A DNA stretch of 5,772 nt from positions 1 to 5,772 of the forward strand of contig NZ_JBIIAW010000142.1 in NCBI RefSeq assembly GCF_044239695.1. Reading direction: 5' to 3'. The translations under genes and the position numbers were made by a program. This document shows positions 1-5,772 of the stretch, piece by piece; the first letter of the stretch is position 1, and every line of letters starts with the position of its first letter. The DNA is from Pseudolysinimonas_A sp044239695. Its GTDB lineage: Bacteria; Actinomycetota; Actinomycetes; Actinomycetales; Microbacteriaceae. Below the pieces are notes generated by a model. That model did no database searches. It saw only the letters and a list, made by a program, of their open reading frames with translations, and was not told the origin of the DNA.

Positions 1-3
1 GCA

Positions 4-23
4 GCCCACTGCGCGCAGTGGGC
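4..23. promoter_or_regulatory. Perfect 20-bp palindrome, candidate operator (site 1)
   Basis: The sequence GCCCACTGCGCGCAGTGGGC reads identically on both strands. Its core CCCACTGCGCGCAGTGGG (5-22) matches the palindrome at 1410-1427 at 15 of 18 positions, and the three differences keep the symmetry except at the outermost-but-one base. A dyad with no spacer suits a homodimeric repressor or activator. As RNA it would form an 8-bp stem with a CGCG loop, but no T-run follows, so a classical terminator is less likely. It lies 91 bases before the preferred start of the HupE-like gene and overlaps the furthest-upstream possible GTG start (18-20), which argues against that start. The bound protein is unknown. 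Confidence 0.55.
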
Positions 24-113
24 CCTGACACCCACCGATCTCGCGGCGGCCGCGAGCACGTTCGCCGCATGACGTTCACCCCCGGGTCACGGATGTCGGC
101 TGCGCTGGGCGGC

Positions 114-1364
114 ATGCCCAGACCCCGGATCTCTGCCCTGCTCGTCGTGCCGTTCACCGCGCTGCTCATCCTGCTGCCGGCCGCGTTCGCCTCGGCGCAC
201 AACTACTCGGCGACGGTGTACGCCGAGATCACGGAGCCGGAGCCCGGGCTCGTGCGCGCCGTCCTGGACCTCGAGTACGTACTGCTCGCCGTCGACGGCG
301 GCGCGGCGATGGAGGACGCGGAGTTCACCGTCGCCGCCTACGACGACGTGCAGGCGAGCGGGCAGGACCCGGCGAAGCTCACGACCGAGATCCTCGACCA
401 GTACTCGGACACCGTCCTCGGCTATGTGCAGCCCCGCTTCCAGGTCGCTCTCGAACCGGAGTACGGCGAGACGCCGGTCTCGTGTGCGAGCGAACTCGCC
501 GAGCCCCTGTCGATCGTCCTCATCGAGAACGTGCCGCACGCCCGTTTCGTGTTCGACTACGACTGCCGCGAGTCGACGAGTATCGCGGCCGCGGTCTACC
601 GGATCTCGACCGGACTCTTCCCGGGCACGGCTCCCGGCGGCCAGACCACCACGATCGTCAGGTACGACACCGTGGCCGGTTCGGGCGTCGCGAACCTCGA
701 CACCGACACGAATCCGACGATGACGACGACGCAGGACTGGGGCTCGCGGATGGGCGAGTTCTTCCTCCTCGGCGCCGAGCACCTCCTGTTCGGTCTCGAC
801 CACATCCTCTTCCTGCTCGCGCTCATCGTCGGGTCGCGCCGCCTGCGCGACATCGTGCTCGCGGCGAGCGCCTTCACCGTGGCGCATTCGCTGACCTTCG
901 TTCTTGCGGCACTCGGCGTGGTCTCCGTTCCGGCGATCATCGTCGAGCCCGTGATCGCAGCCTCGATCGCTTTCGTCGCCCTCTGGTACCTCTCCGGTGT
1001 CTGGCGTCGGCGATCCACGGTGATCGCCGAATCCGCGGCCGTGCCGGAACGTCTTCCGATGCGGGGCGCGGACTGGCTGCGCGTCGGCGTGGTCTTCCTG
1101 TTCGGGCTCATCCACGGCGTCGGCTTCGCCGGCGCGCTGGGCATCGACGAGCCCTTCAGCTGGGGACTGCTCGGCGCGCTGCTGGTCTTCAACGTCGGGA
1201 TCGAGGTCGTGCAGCTCGCGATCATCGCGATCGTGTTCCCCGTCCTGGTCCTCCTGCGTCGGCGCGTCTCACCGGTCGGCTTCTGGGTCGGCGTCGTCGT
1301 CGCCGCGGGCGTCGCGGTGGTCGGCCTGTTCTGGTTCGTCGAGCGCCTCGTCAGCGCGGGCTGA
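114..1364 (+). CDS. HupE/UreJ-family membrane protein with exported N-terminal domain
   Basis: This is a predicted polytopic membrane protein of the HupE/UreJ type, a family named after proteins linked to nickel supply for hydrogenase and urease; the substrate here is not shown. Residue numbers count from an upstream in-frame GTG at base 18; the preferred start is M33 (base 114), giving 416 aa. A signal peptide follows (M33-PRPR, hydrophobic 38-57, cleavage at A58-S59-A60), so the mature protein would begin H61-N-Y-S. An extracytoplasmic domain spans about 61-245, with two cysteines, C156 and C183, that could form a disulfide. The membrane domain has about six helices (roughly 248-272, 279-300, 306-328, 354-374, 383-413, 420-442). 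It carries the family motifs GAEH (H255), GLDH (H262), FTVAHS (H290), GLIHGVGFAG (H366) and FNVGIEVVQL (392-400). Starts at 69 (M18) and 93 (M26) are also possible; none has a strong ribosome binding site. The family call is secure, nickel transport is only inferred, and no hydrogenase or urease gene is in view. Confidence 0.88.
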   Translation: MPRPRISALLVVPFTALLILLPAAFASAHNYSATVYAEITEPEPGLVRAVLDLEYVLLAVDGGAAMEDAEFTVAAYDDVQASGQDPAKLTTEILDQYSDTVLGYVQPRFQVALEPEYGETPVSCASELAEPLSIVLIENVPHARFVFDYDCRESTSIAAAVYRISTGLFPGTAPGGQTTTIVRYDTVAGSGVANLDTDTNPTMTTTQDWGSRMGEFFLLGAEHLLFGLDHILFLLALIVGSRRLRDIVLAASAFTVAHSLTFVLAALGVVSVPAIIVEPVIAASIAFVALWYLSGVWRRRSTVIAESAAVPERLPMRGADWLRVGVVFLFGLIHGVGFAGALGIDEPFSWGLLGALLVFNVGIEVVQLAIIAIVFPVLVLLRRRVSPVGFWVGVVVAAGVAVVGLFWFVERLVSAG

Positions 1365-1398
1365 CCAGATCGGGCGGTGGCCCTCGCCCTGCTGGGCC

Positions 1399-1413
1399 TG
1401 AGGCGGCGCCTCA
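1399..1413 (+). terminator. Small GC-rich hairpin after the HupE-like gene
   Basis: Arms TGAGGC and GCCTCA flank a 3-base centre, 35 bases after the stop codon of the HupE-like gene. Its right arm touches the palindrome at 1410-1427, so the two stems compete for two or three bases. There is no T-run after it, so this is at best a weak or non-canonical terminator. It may also be chance in GC-rich DNA. Confidence 0.25.
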
Positions 1414-1427
1414 CTGTGCACAGTGGG
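1410..1427. promoter_or_regulatory. Palindrome matching site 1, candidate operator (site 2)
   Basis: The sequence CTCACTGTGCACAGTGGG contains a perfect 14-bp palindrome, CACTGTGCACAGTG (1412-1425). It matches site 1 (5-22) at 15 of 18 positions; two of the three differences (C/T and G/A around the centre) are compensatory and keep the dyad intact. By eye the half-site CACTG occurs nowhere else in the window. It sits 45 bases after the stop of the HupE-like gene and 123 bases before the ATG of the giant phosphoesterase. A TTGACC hexamer at 1436-1441 could be a -35 element, but no convincing -10 follows, so the promoter is not located. It may be an operator for the downstream gene or part of a 3' end structure. 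Confidence 0.55.
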
Positions 1428-1527
1428 TCACCGATTTGACCCGGTTCCCGTGACCACAGCCGGTCCGACCACTTCCCGTTCACCTCGACGTCGCTTCGCG
1501 GCGTTGGGCTGCGTCCGTAACCAATCG

Positions 1528-1536
1528 CCCCCCCCC
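1528..1536 (+). repeat. C9 homopolymer in the leader of the phosphoesterase gene
   Basis: Nine consecutive Cs end six bases before the GGAG ribosome binding site. The tract is in the untranslated leader, because an in-frame TAA at 1518-1520 closes the frame upstream. Homopolymers of this length are prone to slippage and could change leader spacing or structure. Slippage would not shift the reading frame. Confidence 0.8.
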
Positions 1537-1542
1537 GCCATC

Positions 1543-1546
1543 GGAG
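1543..1546 (+). promoter_or_regulatory. GGAG ribosome binding site
   Basis: GGAG stands four bases (CCTC) before the ATG at 1551. This is a good anti-Shine-Dalgarno match with somewhat short spacing. Together with the in-frame TAA at 1518-1520, and no other ATG, GTG or TTG codon between them, it fixes 1551 as the start. Confidence 0.75.
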
Positions 1547-1550
1547 CCTC

Positions 1551-4500
1551 ATGTCTCGCCGCACCCCTTCCTCGACCCCCCTCACCCTCCGCTCCTGGTT
1601 CCGCCGCGGCCTCGCCGTGGCGGCGGCAGCAGGCCTCGCGGGCACCGGACTCGTCGTCATGAGTCCCGCTGCCGCCGCCCCCGACCCGGCGGACGTGACC
1701 TGGGAGGCGGTGAACGCCCCGACCCCGACCGCGGACCTGCTCGACGTCGAGTTCGCCGCCGACGGTGCCGCGACCGACGTCTCGGCTGCGGCGCACGCCC
1801 TGACGGCGAAGCCGGCCGCCGGCACGACGAGCGACGACCCCGACCTCGGCCGGTGGGTCGCGAACCTCGACGGTTCGCAGGCGTGGGGGGCCGCCTGGAC
1901 GACCGGCGACTACGCGCTGGAGAACGACGGTGCCTCGATCGAAGTGGTCTTCAAGGTCGACGTCCCGATCACGGACGGGTACCAGGATGTCATCGGCAAC
2001 ATGCAGTCCGCCGGTTTCGGGATCGAGCTCGTGCCGGGCCCCGACGCCGAGCACGGCGGCATCGAGATCTACGCCCACACGACGAGCGGCGGCTACGGCG
2101 CGCTGCCGACGGCGACCTACCGCTACGGCGAATGGGTGCATGTGGTCGCCACCTTCGACGGCTCCGAGAAGAAGGTCTACGTCGACGGCGACCTCGTGAG
2201 CGCGGAGCCGGCCGGCTCGGCGACTCTGACGACGCCCGGTGCCGCGTCGCAGACCTGGATCATCGGCGGCGACGTCGACGGCAGCGGCAACTCCTCGGCG
2301 CGGCTCGTCGGCGCCCTCGCGACGGCTCGTCTCTACTCGGTGCCGATCGGCGACCTCGACGCCTACCGGCTCGCGGTCGCGGGCGGCTTCGCGGAGGACA
2401 CGCTCGCCCCGGTCGTGCGCGCGGTGTCGACGCCGACCGACCACGCCGACCTCGACGTGGAGTACATCGCCCCGGCGATCGAGGCGAGCGACGACATCGA
2501 CCCGACGCCGGGTCTCTCGATCTCGGTGACGGGTCCGGATGACGTGACCGCCCCGCTCGACCTCGACACCCGGACGTTCACCCCGAACCAGGACGGCGTC
2601 TACACGCTCGTCTATCAGGCGGTCGACGAGGCCGGCAACGTCGGCACGGTCGAGTACCTCGTCGCGGGAGGCGACGCCGAGCTCCCCGAGGACCCGGAGA
2701 CGCCGACGACGCCGGACTCCACGGCCGACGGCGTCACCGACTGGAAGTTCTCGGCCATCGGCGACATCCACGACAACTGGGACGAGCTCGTCGAGGCCTA
2801 CGACTTCTGGGCGACCCAGGGGGTCGAGACGACGCTGTGGCCCGGTGACCTGACGAACGGCAACACCGAGCAGGAGTACATCGAGCTCAAGAACACGATC
2901 GACTCGGTCGCCGGCTACGGCATCGAGCACTACGCGTCCCTCGGCAATCACGACGTCGCGGGCGGTCAGTTCGGCGACTACGCGCTCTTCGAGACCGCGA
3001 CCGGGCAGCGCCCGAACGCCGAGTACGTCGTGAACGGCTATCGCGTCATCACCGTGAGCCCCGGATCGGGCGAGTTCGCGGAGGATGCGACAGCGGCCCC
3101 GGGCACCGTGGTCTCCGGTACCCCGACGGTCGCGGCTTCCGGCGGCTACGCGTACGCGGCGGACTGGCTCGAGTCCCGGCTCGCGGCGATCACCGCCGCC
3201 GAGCCGGAGAAGCCGGTGTTCGTGCTCGTGCATCACCCGATCCGCTGCACCCACTACGTGTCGAACGAGTGGTACGGCAGCGGCCTCGCCACCGGCTGCG
3301 GCGACAACTTCGACTCGTTCCTCGAGGACTACCCGCAGGCGGTGGTCTGGGGCGGGCACATCCACACGCCGAACCACATCCCCACCTCGATCTGGCAGGG
3401 CACCGAGGCGGGCGGCGGGTTCACGACCGTCAACGCGCCGCCGCTGGCCTTCCTGGAGATGGAGAGCGGCGTCGTCGGGGCCAACTCCCACCAGCTCTCG
3501 GACTCGACGCCCGACGACGCGGGCGACAACCGCGAGACCGCGATCGTCGAGGTCGACGGCAGCAAGGTGAAGATCACGAACTACGACCTCCAGGCCGACC
3601 TGTGGGAGCCGACGGTGTGGGAGTGGGACGTCGCCGACTCGCTCGACGAGAGCGCGACCTACGAGGAGCGCTTCCCGCTCGGCGACGCCCGCGCGGACCG
3701 CACCGCCGGGCCGGTCTGGCAGGGGGATGACGCGATCACCGTGTCGGCCATCACCGAGACGGGCGCCCAGGTCGACTGGACGCAGGCCGAGGCGGCGCCG
3801 AACGAGGTGCACGACATCGTGCAGAAGTACCTCGTCGACGTCGTCAACGTGAACACCGGTCAGACGGCGCTCTCCTTCCAGCGCTGGTCGCAGTACTACG
3901 TGCTGCCCCTGCCGGCGACCGTCGGCCACGACATCTGGAACCTGGAGCCCGGAACGCAGTACGAGATCCGCATCACCCCGATGAACGCGTGGGCGAAGGT
4001 CGGCGTGCCCCTGACGACGACCTTCCGCACCGAGGGTGACGGGGCCGACGAGGTGTCGGACTTCGAGGATCACGGCGCCGCGATGCCGGTCGCCGACCTG
4101 CTCGACGTCGACTTCGAGTCGGTCGCCGACGTCTCCACGAACGCTGTGCCGTACACGCTGCTCGATGAGACCGCGACGGGCCCGGCGACGGGCCAGCCGC
4201 TCCAGGTTCTCGTCAGCGAGGCAGACAAGGTCCGGATCGTCGACGGCTTCACGATGGATGCGGCGTTCGTGGCGAACGGTCCCGGTGACGTGTTCACCTA
4301 CGGGCAGCCCGGAGCGATCTCGAACGTGCTGCGCGTCACACCGCTCGACGCGACCCGCGGCACGCTGAGCGACGTCGCGGTCATCCAGGGCGAAGACAAC
4401 ATCCTCTGGCAGCGCACGATCACCTACGGTCAGCCGAACCACGTGGCCCTGCGCTTCACCGGCACCGAGCTCGACATGTGGGTCAACGGCGAGCGTCTCG

Positions 4501-5772
4501 GCGGCACGGAGGTCGAGTCCGACCTCGCCCCGTACCTCGGGGCGGCCGGCATCCCGTACTTCCTCGTCGCGGGTGGCTCGACCGACGGGGCCGGCAACAT
4601 CCTCAACCCGCTGGATGGCGACGTCACCGTCGCGCGCGCCTTCTCCACCGCGCTCACCGACATCGAGATGGCGCGGATCGCCCACCAGGCCCAGCCGGCC
4701 ACCGACTTCGTCCTGCCTGCGGTGCGTGCGGTGTCGACTCCCGCCTCGCGCGGCACGACGGGCGTGGAGTACACGGTGCCCGCGCTCGAAGCCGTCGACG
4801 ACTCCGGCGCGGTCGCCGAGACCTCGATCACGGTGCTCGGCCCGTGGGGCGATGAGGTCCTGGCGACGACGGGCGCGGCCGGGGCGTTCACCCCGCAACT
4901 GCCGGGCAAGTACACGCTCGTCTACGGAGCCATCGACGGAATCGGCAACGACAACGCGCGGCGGTACTCCGTGACGGTCGTGCTCGGGGCGACCTCGGGC
5001 ACGAGCGACGACGTGCCGGCGGCCGACCTGCTCGACGTCGACTTCTGGAACGCGAGCCGCACGGGCGTCGCCGATCAGGCCGACCTCACCGACCACTCGC
5101 CCCATGACCGCGAGTTCACACGGGTGACCGGCGCGCCGATCACGATGAACAGCGAGCTCGGCAAGCCGGTCGCGACCTTCGCCAACAGCGACGACCTCTC
5201 GTACCGCACGGCGTGGAGCGCGGCCGACTACGCGGCGCAGAACGACGGCTACGCGTTCGAGGCGACGTTCAACATGTCGTCGTCGGCGCCGTGGGACGAC
5301 TACCAGAACGTCTTCAGCAACCAGCAGGGGGCCGGCATCGGGTTCGACGCCTACGAGATCGACTCGAGCGACTGCTACCTCAGCGAGGAGCAGAAGGCGG
5401 GTCACGACTTCTGCGTGACCCTGTGGGTCGAGCCCAGCGCCGACGACCGGCTCTCGGTGGGTCTCGACTACGACACCTGGTACCAGGTCGTCGCGACGAA
5501 CGACCTCGCTCACGAGCGGCTCTACGTCAACGGCGAGCTCGCCGCCGAGGTCGGCGGGGCCGAGGCGCCGGCCACCCCGGAGGACGGCGCCACGAACTGG
5601 GTGATCGGCGGCGACGCGTCGGGCGACAACGGCGTGTCGAACCCCTTCACCGGGATGATCTCGTCCGCCCGCATCTGGTCGAACCCGCTCACCCCGGGCG
5701 ACATCGCGGCGCTGTACGAGGCGAGCACTTCCCCGACCGACCCGGTCGACCCGACGGATCCGGTCGACCCCG
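1551..5772 (+). CDS. Giant exported LamG/Ig-like metallophosphoesterase (3' end outside window)
   Basis: An uninterrupted frame of 1407 codons runs off the window end. An N-terminal export signal has a charged n-region with R18-R19 (WFRRGLAV), a hydrophobic stretch at 21-37 and likely cleavage after AAA at about 42-43; Sec is likely, Tat possible. The order is LamG-like jellyroll 1 (about 61-285), Ig-like 1 (286-371), Pro/Thr linker (about 375-395), calcineurin-type metallophosphoesterase (about 398-680), FN3-like (about 725-827, with LEPGTQYEIRITPMN), LamG-like 2 (848-1048), Ig-like 2 (1053-1145), LamG-like 3 (1158-1391), and a DPVDPTDPVDP linker still open at the window end. The phosphoesterase would hydrolyse a phosphate mono- or diester outside the cell using two metal ions; the substrate cannot be read from the sequence. 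LamG, Ig-like and FN3 modules usually bind carbohydrate or protein or act as spacers. The missing C-terminus may hold a cell-wall anchor or further modules. It is read as one protein because no frame break or stop occurs between domains. Confidence 0.93.
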   Translation, partial: MSRRTPSSTPLTLRSWFRRGLAVAAAAGLAGTGLVVMSPAAAAPDPADVTWEAVNAPTPTADLLDVEFAADGAATDVSAAAHALTAKPAAGTTSDDPDLGRWVANLDGSQAWGAAWTTGDYALENDGASIEVVFKVDVPITDGYQDVIGNMQSAGFGIELVPGPDAEHGGIEIYAHTTSGGYGALPTATYRYGEWVHVVATFDGSEKKVYVDGDLVSAEPAGSATLTTPGAASQTWIIGGDVDGSGNSSARLVGALATARLYSVPIGDLDAYRLAVAGGFAEDTLAPVVRAVSTPTDHADLDVEYIAPAIEASDDIDPTPGLSISVTGPDDVTAPLDLDTRTFTPNQDGVYTLVYQAVDEAGNVGTVEYLVAGGDAELPEDPETPTTPDSTADGVTDWKFSAIGDIHDNWDELVEAYDFWATQGVETTLWPGDLTNGNTEQEYIELKNTIDSVAGYGIEHYASLGNHDVAGGQFGDYALFETATGQRPNAEYVVNGYRVITVSPGSGEFAEDATAAPGTVVSGTPTVAASGGYAYAADWLESRLAAITAAEPEKPVFVLVHHPIRCTHYVSNEWYGSGLATGCGDNFDSFLEDYPQAVVWGGHIHTPNHIPTSIWQGTEAGGGFTTVNAPPLAFLEMESGVVGANSHQLSDSTPDDAGDNRETAIVEVDGSKVKITNYDLQADLWEPTVWEWDVADSLDESATYEERFPLGDARADRTAGPVWQGDDAITVSAITETGAQVDWTQAEAAPNEVHDIVQKYLVDVVNVNTGQTALSFQRWSQYYVLPLPATVGHDIWNLEPGTQYEIRITPMNAWAKVGVPLTTTFRTEGDGADEVSDFEDHGAAMPVADLLDVDFESVADVSTNAVPYTLLDETATGPATGQPLQVLVSEADKVRIVDGFTMDAAFVANGPGDVFTYGQPGAISNVLRVTPLDATRGTLSDVAVIQGEDNILWQRTITYGQPNHVALRFTGTELDMWVNGERLGGTEVESDLAPYLGAAGIPYFLVAGGSTDGAGNILNPLDGDVTVARAFSTALTDIEMARIAHQAQPATDFVLPAVRAVSTPASRGTTGVEYTVPALEAVDDSGAVAETSITVLGPWGDEVLATTGAAGAFTPQLPGKYTLVYGAIDGIGNDNARRYSVTVVLGATSGTSDDVPAADLLDVDFWNASRTGVADQADLTDHSPHDREFTRVTGAPITMNSELGKPVATFANSDDLSYRTAWSAADYAAQNDGYAFEATFNMSSSAPWDDYQNVFSNQQGAGIGFDAYEIDSSDCYLSEEQKAGHDFCVTLWVEPSADDRLSVGLDYDTWYQVVATNDLAHERLYVNGELAAEVGGAEAPATPEDGATNWVIGGDASGDNGVSNPFTGMISSARIWSNPLTPGDIAALYEASTSPTDPVDPTDPVDP
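1731..2405 (+). repeat. LamG-like module 1 (coding repeat copy 1)
   Basis: Residues 61-285 open with the marker ADLLDVEF and contain the typical jellyroll strand pattern WVHVVATFDG-x4-VYVDGDLV near 195-214, then WIIGGD and a closing ARLYS strand near 259. It is followed directly by an Ig-like domain (286-371) carrying VRAVSTP and YTLVYQAVDEAGN. It shares with module 3 the features W-x3-DYA-x2-NDG-x2-[IF]E and YQ[DN]V-x2-N-x-Q-x-AG-x-G, so these two are closer to each other than to module 2. Confidence 0.8.
2742..3590 (+). other. Calcineurin-like metallophosphoesterase catalytic domain
   Basis: Residues 398-680 hold every signature of the metallophosphoesterase superfamily in order: D405-I-H407 (GDIHDN), G432-D433 (GDLTNGN), G465-N466-H467-D468, the H561-H562-P pair (VLVHHPI), and G602-H603-I-H605. 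In this family these residues bind the two metals and the bridging water, and the asparagine-histidine pair helps position the phosphate. No key residue is missing, so an active enzyme is expected. C566 and C583 lie between the VHHPI and GHIH motifs and could form a stabilising disulfide outside the cell. The substrate, whether nucleotide, phosphodiester lipid, wall polymer or phosphoprotein, cannot be assigned. Confidence 0.9.
4092..4694 (+). repeat. LamG-like module 2 (coding repeat copy 2)
   Basis: Residues 848-1048 open with ADLLDVDF, encoded by a 24-base stretch (4092-4115) identical to the one at 5022-5045. The module contains HVALRFTGTELDMWVNGERL, matching the jellyroll strand pair seen in modules 1 and 3, and ends with TVARAFSTALTDIEMARIA. 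It lacks the YQ-V-N-Q-AG signature of modules 1 and 3 and is the most diverged copy. An Ig-like domain (1053-1145) follows, with VRAVSTP at 1058-1064 and YTLVYGAIDGIGN at 1121-1133, closely matching the Ig-like domain after module 1. Confidence 0.75.
5022..5723 (+). repeat. LamG-like module 3 (coding repeat copy 3)
   Basis: Residues 1158-1391 open with ADLLDVDF and carry TWYQVVATNDLAHERLYVNG, then NWVIGGDASGDNG and SARIWSNPLTPGDIAALYE, a textbook ending for bacterial LamG-like modules. A cysteine pair, C1275 and C1288, is unique to this copy. Unlike copies 1 and 2 it is not followed by an Ig-like domain but passes straight into a Pro/Asp linker. Confidence 0.85.
5739..5772 (+). repeat. Asp-Pro-Val/Thr linker repeat, cut by window end
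   Basis: The last codons read DPV-DPT-DPV-DP, a 9-base period that is conserved at the DNA level apart from synonymous changes. Such linkers separate folded domains in secreted Gram-positive proteins and often precede a wall-anchoring or membrane segment. Length and downstream content are not visible. Confidence 0.75.

Noticed and set aside
74..91. GTTCACC-cccg-GGTCACG, an 11-base-spaced direct repeat resembling a Streptomyces PHO box; another GTTCACC at 1478-1484.
   Set aside because: It is attractive next to a phosphoesterase, but the second unit matches only 5 of 7 bases. GTTCACC also recurs inside coding regions here (for example near 153, 322 and 2576) as common Phe-Thr codons, so the background is too high.
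18..113. Upstream starts (GTG 18, ATG 69, ATG 93) for the HupE-like gene.
   Set aside because: GTG 18 lies inside the palindrome and adds a long Arg-rich stretch before the signal peptide. ATG 69 and 93 remain possible, but ATG 114 gives the most compact normal signal peptide (MPRPR then a hydrophobic core). None has a clear ribosome binding site, so the choice is moderate only.
482..1453. Long + strand frame overlapping the HupE-like gene (323 codons), and similar Arg-rich frames within the phosphoesterase gene.
   Set aside because: These are out-of-frame readings of GC-rich coding DNA: Arg/Pro-rich, with no recognisable motif and no ribosome binding site, and they overlap strongly supported genes.
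1426..1455. Inverted repeat GGTCAC-n18-GTGACC and a TTGACC hexamer (1436-1441) as promoter parts.
   Set aside because: Arms of six bases with an 18-base gap are expected by chance in this composition, and no -10-like sequence lies 16-19 bases after TTGACC.
2664..2741. Possible gene boundary at the Pro/Thr-rich stretch before the phosphoesterase domain.
   Set aside because: The frame is continuous, there is no stop or start with a ribosome binding site, and Pro/Thr linkers are normal between modules of exported proteins.
1428..5513. A 1361-codon open frame on the minus strand, opposite the phosphoesterase gene.
   Set aside because: Its codons are in exact register with the sense codons, so a stop there needs a sense TTA, CTA or TCA codon, all of which are rare in this GC-rich gene. 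Its translation is Arg/Val/Asp-rich, low in complexity and shows no domain motif, whereas the sense frame has complete family motifs.

Overview
The window is strongly GC-rich, and its codons end almost always in G or C. With the Ala/Asp/Thr-rich exported proteins, this suggests a high-GC actinobacterium. The protein style resembles Microbacteriaceae (Microbacterium-like), but that is an impression and no marker gene proves it. Both real genes lie on the + strand, and no RNA gene, insertion sequence or CRISPR array is visible.

Layout: (1) Bases 1-113 hold a perfect 20-bp palindrome and the uncertain start region of the first gene. (2) Bases 114-1364 encode a HupE/UreJ-type polytopic membrane protein with a cleavable signal peptide, an extracytoplasmic N-terminal domain and a His-rich membrane domain. 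(3) The 186-base gap at 1365-1550 holds a small hairpin, a second palindrome matching the first at 15 of 18 positions, a run of nine Cs and a GGAG ribosome binding site. (4) From 1551 to the end runs one open reading frame of 1407 codons with no stop, so its 3' end lies outside the window. It encodes a very large exported mosaic protein: signal peptide, LamG-like jellyroll, Ig-like domain, calcineurin-type metallophosphoesterase with a full set of metal-ligand motifs, FN3-like domain, second LamG-like plus Ig-like pair, third LamG-like jellyroll, and the start of a Asp-Pro-Val/Thr linker.

The two genes may be linked through the shared palindrome, which stands before each of them. A common DNA-binding regulator is one reading; hairpin elements at gene ends is the other. 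A metal-transport-type membrane protein beside a secreted phosphoesterase of a dimetal family is suggestive, but nothing in the sequence proves that they cooperate. The most notable features are the matched palindromes and the unusual architecture of the giant phosphoesterase, in which a LamG-Ig unit has been duplicated on both sides of the catalytic core.
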